Assembly (NCBI GenBank): GCA_900553035.1
Contig: USCC01000071.1
Coordinates: 1-10,745, forward strand
Source: an uncultured Rhodospirillaceae bacterium
GTDB taxonomy: Bacteria > Pseudomonadota > Alphaproteobacteria > CAAGCB01 > CAG-977
DNA: 10,745 nt
Direction of reading: 5' to 3'
Shown here one piece after another: positions 6,641 to 10,745 of this stretch. Position numbers and translations under genes: made by a program. The notes beneath the pieces were generated by a model. The model ran no database searches. It worked only from the letters and a program-made list of their open reading frames with translations, and had not been told where the DNA came from. Each line of letters starts with the position of its first letter. The first letter of the stretch is position 1.

Positions 6641-7228
6641 ATGGCAGGAATCATACAGGCGGATCTGGATATCTTATTCAACAATGCGCGGACATATACG
6701 CAATGGACGGATGAAAAAGTACCTCCGGAACGGTTGAAACAGATTTACGATCTGGCAAAGATGGGGCCGACGGCGGCGAACTGCCAGCCGATGCGGATCG
6801 TCTTTGTCGAAAGCCCCGAAGCCAAAGAAAAGCTGAAGCCCTGCCTTGACGCCGGAAACGTGCCCAAGGTCATGTCGGCTCCGGTGACGGCGATTGTGGC
6901 TGGAGATATGGATTTTTACGATCATTTCGACAAGCTGTACCCGATTGCGGACGTCCGCCCATGGTATGCCGGGAAACCCGAGCTGATTTCGGAAACGGTC
7001 ATGCGCAATACAGCGCTGCAGGGGGCATACCTGATGCTGGCGGCGCGTGCGGTAGGCTTGGACTGCGGTCCGATGAGCGGCTTCAATGCCCAAGCGGTTG
7101 ACGAAGCCTTTTTCGCCGGGACAACGTACAAATCAAATTTTCTGTGCAATCTGGGGTATGGCAAGCGTCCTTATCCATATCCGCGCCTGCCGCGCTTTGA
7201 TTTTGACGAAGCGTGTAAAATCGTATAA
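6641..7228 (+). CDS. rutE: RutE-like malonic semialdehyde reductase, nitroreductase family
   Basis: At 195 residues it matches the size and layout of RutE, an FMN-dependent nitroreductase-fold enzyme that reduces malonic semialdehyde to 3-hydroxypropionate in the Rut pyrimidine-degradation pathway. Family motifs are visible in order: ARTYTQW (16-22), MGPTAANCQP (41-50), the APVTAIVAGD strand (80-89), RNTALQGAYLM (122-132), LDCGPMSGF (140-148) and KSNFLCNLGYG (164-174), then PRLPRFDFDEAC near the end. The ATG is preceded by AGGA (6632-6635) five bases upstream. It heads a two-gene rightward operon with an isochorismatase-fold hydrolase nine bases downstream. The other Rut genes (rutA, C, D, F, G) are not in the window. 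The substrate here could therefore differ, for example another small aldehyde or enone. The family call is strong; the exact substrate is less certain. Confidence 0.85.
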   Translation: MAGIIQADLDILFNNARTYTQWTDEKVPPERLKQIYDLAKMGPTAANCQPMRIVFVESPEAKEKLKPCLDAGNVPKVMSAPVTAIVAGDMDFYDHFDKLYPIADVRPWYAGKPELISETVMRNTALQGAYLMLAARAVGLDCGPMSGFNAQAVDEAFFAGTTYKSNFLCNLGYGKRPYPYPRLPRFDFDEACKIV

Positions 7229-7237
7229 AAAGGACGC

Positions 7238-7693
7238 ATGGTAAAAACAGCTCTTTTGATTATTGACGTGCAGAAATCCGCTGTCGGAGATTCTCCGTTG
7301 CCTGCGAAAATCGAAGCTTTGCAGGCTGTGTATGAGCATATTTTCGTTTCAAGATTCGTCAACCGCAATTCGCCTCTGATTCCGATGACGGGCTTTGACG
7401 GTTATGCGGATGAAGCTCTGGCTTTCACACCGGCGCCGCGAGCCGTGGTTTTTGAAAAGAATGTGTATTCGTCCTTTATTCCGGTACTGAAGGGCTTTGA
7501 CGAAGTCCATCTGTGCGGTTTCGATACGGACGCATGCGTTTATAAAACGGCGCTGGATCTGATTGAAAATAGTATTCGCCCCGTTGTTCTGGCGGCGTAT
7601 TGCGGCAGTGAAAACCGGGCTTTCCATGAAGCGGGGATACTTTTGCTGGAGCGCAATATCGGTCGGGAAAACATTCTCCGGGAGGATATTTAA
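7238..7693 (+). CDS. Compact isochorismatase-fold cysteine hydrolase
   Basis: This 151-residue protein has the cysteine hydrolase (isochorismatase-like) fold: a first strand ALLIIDVQ with Asp10, a VVFEKNVYSSF segment with Lys74, and LCGFDTDACVYKTA with the nucleophile Cys100. This is the family's Asp-Lys-Cys triad. Members cleave amides or related bonds (nicotinamidase, RutB ureidoacrylate amidohydrolase, N-carbamoylsarcosine amidase). It is shorter than the usual 180-230 residues, with little sequence between Asp10 and Lys74. The His/Asp metal-site motif of nicotinamidases is not evident. The ATG lies nine bases after the rutE-like stop codon with an AAAGGA Shine-Dalgarno placed very close, so the two genes are almost certainly co-transcribed and possibly translationally coupled. 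The Rut pathway also pairs an isochorismatase-fold enzyme (RutB) with RutE, but this protein is too short and divergent to name RutB. Confidence 0.82.
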   Translation: MVKTALLIIDVQKSAVGDSPLPAKIEALQAVYEHIFVSRFVNRNSPLIPMTGFDGYADEALAFTPAPRAVVFEKNVYSSFIPVLKGFDEVHLCGFDTDACVYKTALDLIENSIRPVVLAAYCGSENRAFHEAGILLLERNIGRENILREDI

Positions 7694-7882
7694 GCCGGAG
7701 GCCGCCGGAAAATGCTTTGCAGGACAATCGCAGAAACGGCCCGGTCGCTGAAAATCCGGAAAAGCGGCGGAGCGTGCTTGATTCCAAAGCCTTCGTGATA
7801 TTCACTCCCTGATCTGTTTCTGCCGAAAAAGACGGGCAAAAAAACTGAGGACAAAATGAGAAGGATGGCCGGCTAAGCCCGT

Positions 7883-7907
7883 CTCCTGACCTTCTTTCGG
7901 TCAGGAG
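7883..7907. repeat. Perfect 9-bp hairpin in the intergenic region
   Basis: CTCCTGACC (7883-7891) pairs perfectly with GGTCAGGAG (7899-7907) around the loop TTCTTTC. Neither side has a T run, so it is not a typical intrinsic terminator. It may mark the 3' end of the rightward operon transcript by processing, or be a repeat element or part of a structured RNA. Confidence 0.5.
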
Positions 7908-7955
7908 TGACGCACGCGGGGAAGCGTTTCTTTGGCGGTCAGATCGGGCAGGGCA

Positions 7956-7991
7956 TAATAAAAGCCCGGCCGCAAAAGACGGCCGGGGCTT
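7956..7991 (-). terminator. Intrinsic terminator of the molybdenum hydroxylase gene
   Basis: Read leftward, AAGCCC-C-GGCCG pairs with CGGCC-GGGCTT (plus-strand arms 7962-7972 and 7980-7991), 11 bp with a single bulged base and a 7-base loop. TTTTATTAT follows. It lies 22 bases after the stop codon of the 855-residue gene. Confidence 0.75.
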
Positions 7992-8013
7992 CATATCGAT
8001 CCGGTTCCGCGCG

Positions 8014-10581
8014 TCAGCGTTTCGGAACGGGCAGTTCGTGAATGTCTTCGTTCCGGAACAACGCAATGGCATTCGCTGCAGCGGCCGGGGTCGGTATCAT
8101 TCCGATTTCTCCGATGCCTGTCGCTCCGTAAGGGCTGTTCGCATCGGGAACTTCGACGCCGATTACCTCGATTTCCGGTGTTTCCTGAGCGCGAAGGATG
8201 CCCAGCTTCGCATATTTGAACGACAGCGGGAAGCCGCCTTCCATCGGCAGGTTTTCACTCAACGCATGACCCAACCCCATATGAACCGCGCCTTCAACCT
8301 GTCCGGAAAACAGTTTGGGGTTAATCACCCGGCCGACATCATGCGCCGCAATGACCTTTGAAACCTTGCCTGTCTCTTCGTCCAGAATGACAACCTGGCA
8401 GGCATAGCTGTAGCACAGGTGCGTTTTGACCGGCTGTTGCGGATGTTCGCCGAACGGATACGTTGACCAGTCGCAGATGTAGGATCCGTGATAAACTCTG
8501 CCCGTCAAATCTTCCAGCGCGTTCGTTTTCAGGTCTTCCTTTAACTGGCGTGCCGCGTCAATAATGGCCAGCCCGATCATGACTGTCCCGCGCGAAGACG
8601 TTGTTGCCCCCGTAATCATGTCGCCGTCCGTCATGGATTCCGCCTGCATGATTTCCGGGGGAAGGCCGGTTTCCTGACACAGAAACTGTATCGCCATTGT
8701 GTGGATGCCCTGTCCCATTTCAGACAGGCCGTGACGGATAACCAGATGGTCTTTATCCTTGATGGTCAGCGTGACCTTCGCACCGTCATCCTTGCCGTTT
8801 CCGACGCCGGAGTTTTTCATGGCACAGGCAATGCCGGCATATTTTGCGGCCTGGAACTGATCCTTGACGGCTCGCAGGCATTCCTTGATGCCGACACCGG
8901 TATCCAGAATCTGGCCCGTCGTCGCGTATAACCCAATGTCCAGAGCGTTGTCATAACGCATCTGCCAGCGGTCAAAACCACCCTGACGGCACAAATCGTC
9001 AATGCAACGTTCCATCGCAAACAAGGCCTGATTGACACCGAACCCGCGCATGGCGCCGTTCGGAATATTGTTCGTGTAAACGGTCTTATTCAACACATCA
9101 ACATTCGGGACGAAATACGCTCCCGCCGCATGACCGGCCGCGCGTTCCAGAACCTTGTCCCCGACCGACGCGTAGGCGCCCGTATCGCCGATGATGGTCG
9201 CCTGAATGGCCGTGAATTTACCGTTTTTATCACATCCGAGCTTGTATTTCAGTGTCATCGGATGACGCTTGGGATGCATGCGGATGGATTCTTCGCGGTT
9301 CAGTTCAACACGAACCGGACGATGCAGGAAATAGGCTCCCATGGCAGCATGACCCTGAACGGTCAGATCTTCCTTGCCGCCGAAAGCGCCGCCCGACTGA
9401 ACCTGAACAATATTCACATCTGTCGAAGGCATATCCAGAATGGCGCAAATCTGGTGACGGTCTTCAAAAATTCCCTGCCCCTGCGAATAAACCGTAATTT
9501 TTCCCTGTTCATCACGCGTCGCCACGGCCGCTTCCGTTTCCAAAAAAGCGTGCTCGACGCGCTGGGTTTCATACGTTCCTTCGGAAATATAGGCGGATTC
9601 TCTGAACGCTTTCTCAACATCCCCGATTCTGATGAACGATTCATTCAAAAGGTTTTTGCGGTCCGGGTGCACCTGCGGCGCGCCGTCGGCCAGAGCTTCC
9701 TGCCATGTCGTCACGGGTGTCAGCACCTCGTATTCGACTTTGATTTTTTCTGCGGCCGCCCGCGCCAGGTCTTCGGTTTCCGCGACGACATTGGCCAGAA
9801 CGTCGGAAATGCAGCGGGTCGTTTCCCCGACGCCGACCATGAACGGCCAGTCATGCTTGATCGTGCCGATCATCTGCTCTCCGGGAATATCCTCCCGCGT
9901 AAAAACACGCAGGACACCTTCGGATTTTTCAGCCTCGGACGTGTCAATCGACAGGATTTTCGCTTTCGGATGGTCCGAGAACTTCAAAGCGCCGAACGCC
10001 ATGTTTTTCATTACGATGTCGCCCGTAAAGGGGGTTTTGCCCAGAACGGTGTCATGCGCGTGATATTTGTTCAGACAGGCGCCGATTGCCCCGACCGCCG
10101 GAGCGTCCAGAGACGGCATCGGTTTTTCCCCGCGCAGAATTTCGGCGGCATAAAGAACGGATTCAATGATTTTCTTATATCCCGTACAGCGGCAGATGTT
10201 GCGGTTGATCGCCTTGCGGACATCGGCCGGAGCCGGAGAGGGGTTGGACGCCAGCAAAGCCGCCGCCGCCATAACCATTCCGGGAGTACAGTACCCGCAC
10301 TGGATGCCGCCTTTTTCGACGAAAGCCGCGGCAAAAGCTTCCTGTGCGCGCTGTTCCAGCCCGTCGGGGGTGATGACCGATTTGCCTTCAATGCGTTTCA
10401 TGGGCGTAACACAGGCCAGGGTCTGTTTCCCGTCCACCAGAACCGAACATGCGCCGCAGGTTCCCTGGGAACAACCGTCTTTGACCGTCGTCACGTGATG
10501 GTCTTCACGCAGAACCTTGATCAGCGGACGGTTTTCGTCGCCGTCGTACTGAATTTTCCGTCCGTTCAAAGTAAATTCCAT
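8014..10581 (-). CDS. Xanthine dehydrogenase-type molybdenum hydroxylase, fused [2Fe-2S] and Mo-binding domains (XdhD-like)
   Basis: This is an 855-residue xanthine oxidase-family enzyme that hydroxylates purines or related heterocycles. Residues 1-75 form a plant-type [2Fe-2S] ferredoxin domain with Cys37, 42, 45 and 57. Residues about 90-150 form the second [2Fe-2S] domain with Cys95 and 98 and the CRC pair at 130 and 132. Residues about 170-855 are the molybdopterin domain, with GGAFGGKE (397-404), AMRGFG (510-515), a TTSSRGT cofactor loop and the catalytic glutamate Glu825 in GIGEIG. No FAD domain lies between, so electrons must go to a separate subunit or acceptor. This architecture and length fit the XdhD/YgfN group and the selenium-dependent xanthine dehydrogenase group; the true substrate could be xanthine, hypoxanthine or another purine. 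The ATG has GGAG nine bases upstream. A strong hairpin separates it from the upstream gene, and its own terminator follows. Nearby dpaL supports purine catabolism. Confidence 0.9.
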   Translation of the reverse strand: MEFTLNGRKIQYDGDENRPLIKVLREDHHVTTVKDGCSQGTCGACSVLVDGKQTLACVTPMKRIEGKSVITPDGLEQRAQEAFAAAFVEKGGIQCGYCTPGMVMAAAALLASNPSPAPADVRKAINRNICRCTGYKKIIESVLYAAEILRGEKPMPSLDAPAVGAIGACLNKYHAHDTVLGKTPFTGDIVMKNMAFGALKFSDHPKAKILSIDTSEAEKSEGVLRVFTREDIPGEQMIGTIKHDWPFMVGVGETTRCISDVLANVVAETEDLARAAAEKIKVEYEVLTPVTTWQEALADGAPQVHPDRKNLLNESFIRIGDVEKAFRESAYISEGTYETQRVEHAFLETEAAVATRDEQGKITVYSQGQGIFEDRHQICAILDMPSTDVNIVQVQSGGAFGGKEDLTVQGHAAMGAYFLHRPVRVELNREESIRMHPKRHPMTLKYKLGCDKNGKFTAIQATIIGDTGAYASVGDKVLERAAGHAAGAYFVPNVDVLNKTVYTNNIPNGAMRGFGVNQALFAMERCIDDLCRQGGFDRWQMRYDNALDIGLYATTGQILDTGVGIKECLRAVKDQFQAAKYAGIACAMKNSGVGNGKDDGAKVTLTIKDKDHLVIRHGLSEMGQGIHTMAIQFLCQETGLPPEIMQAESMTDGDMITGATTSSRGTVMIGLAIIDAARQLKEDLKTNALEDLTGRVYHGSYICDWSTYPFGEHPQQPVKTHLCYSYACQVVILDEETGKVSKVIAAHDVGRVINPKLFSGQVEGAVHMGLGHALSENLPMEGGFPLSFKYAKLGILRAQETPEIEVIGVEVPDANSPYGATGIGEIGMIPTPAAAANAIALFRNEDIHELPVPKR

Positions 10582-10616
10582 AATGCCGCTCTCCGTCTTT
10601 TTCTTTTTTCAGATAT

Positions 10617-10650
10617 AAGGCCCCTCTCCGATAAAACGAAGAGGGGCCTT
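10617..10650. terminator. Strong hairpin between two leftward genes
   Basis: AAGGCCCCTCT (10617-10627) pairs perfectly over 11 bp with AGAGGGGCCTT (10640-10650). Read rightward it is followed by a T run (10649-10653), but no rightward gene precedes it. Read leftward only TTATAT follows, a poor tail. It most likely ends or processes the transcript of the gene at the right edge, and it lies 35 bases before the molybdenum hydroxylase start codon. Confidence 0.6.
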
Positions 10651-10674
10651 TTTATCAAAGCCCGTTTTCAGGAC

Positions 10675-10745
10675 TTATTTTTTTATGGCTTCCAGATATT
10701 TGGCCGGGAAAGCCGCATAGAAGGCAGCGGCCTTGACCAGATGGT
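10675..10745 (-). CDS. C-terminal end of a gene cut by the right edge, possibly an M20-family metallohydrolase (YgeY-like)
   Basis: The leftward frame from the right edge ends with TAA at 10675-10677 and encodes 22 final residues: HLVKAAAFYAAFPAKYL, then EAIKK. A closing helix of the form (D/E/H)LVKAAxxYA is typical of the C-terminus of M20 peptidases and deacylases. YgeY, a member of that family, is a usual neighbour of dpaL and xdhD. With so few residues this is only a suggestion. That the frame is coding is likely, since a hairpin follows the stop codon and the codon choice matches its neighbours. It is upstream of the molybdenum hydroxylase gene in the same orientation. Confidence 0.5.
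   Translation of the reverse strand, partial: HLVKAAAFYAAFPAKYLEAIKK

Larger units (their letters stand above)
7694..8013. other. 320-base intergenic region between convergent transcription units
   Basis: No credible gene is seen. A 28-codon reading frame from the ATG at 7712 lacks a Shine-Dalgarno and resembles nothing known. A long leftward frame that crosses the region overlaps both flanking genes and looks like a shadow. The region holds a perfect hairpin (7883-7907) and the terminator of the molybdenum hydroxylase gene (7956-7991). No clear terminator with a T run is seen for the rightward operon. The remaining sequence could be an eroded gene, a dispersed repeat or a small RNA; nothing decides this. 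Confidence 0.5.

Noticed and set aside
7712..7798. A 28-codon rightward frame in the intergenic gap
   Set aside because: No Shine-Dalgarno, no recognisable product, and it is expected by chance.
7476..8072. A 198-codon leftward frame crossing the 7694-8013 gap
   Set aside because: It overlaps the isochorismatase-fold gene on the other strand and the end of the molybdenum hydroxylase gene, and it runs through that gene's terminator. Its composition does not look like a protein.

Overview
This roughly 10.7 kb window looks like chromosomal DNA from a proteobacterium, most plausibly an uncultured gut-type alphaproteobacterium. That lineage call is an inference. It rests on a diderm-style lipoprotein, a YcaD-like MFS carrier, a RutE homologue, a fused molybdenum hydroxylase with a diaminopropionate ammonia-lyase nearby, and frequent TTG/GTG starts. 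No marker gene fixes the taxonomy, and there are no tRNA or rRNA genes, insertion sequences or CRISPR arrays.

Left part (1-3881). An AT-rich membrane-protein gene runs rightward off the left edge and converges, through a shared terminator hairpin, on a leftward 500-residue protein. That protein has two N-terminal peptidoglycan-binding-type repeats, a charged linker and a C-terminus resembling polymorphic toxin domain 44, so it is a candidate effector or toxin. Upstream of it on the same strand are a DUF3800 protein, with its own promoter and a hairpin leader, and a lipoprotein of unknown function.

Middle (3924-6503). A YcaD-like MFS transporter gene sits 42 bases upstream of the lipoprotein gene, so the two may be co-transcribed. 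It follows dpaL (ygeX), encoding a PLP-dependent diaminopropionate ammonia-lyase with all key residues visible. A strong terminator separates dpaL from the MFS gene, and a promoter-like sequence overlaps the terminator.

Right part (6641-10745). A two-gene rightward operon encodes a RutE-like nitroreductase-family protein and a compact isochorismatase-fold hydrolase. It converges on a leftward 855-residue molybdenum hydroxylase with fused [2Fe-2S] and molybdopterin domains and no FAD domain (XdhD/selenium-dependent xanthine dehydrogenase type). Upstream of that, cut by the right edge, is the end of another leftward gene whose last 22 residues resemble an M20 metallohydrolase tail (tentatively YgeY-like). 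DpaL, an XdhD-type enzyme and perhaps YgeY together recall the gut bacterial anaerobic purine/uric-acid catabolic gene set, here split by rutE-like pyrimidine-pathway relatives.

Recurring theme: several leftward genes have a strong hairpin or terminator directly in front of their start, with promoter-like sequences upstream of or inside it. This may be genome compaction or leader-based control.
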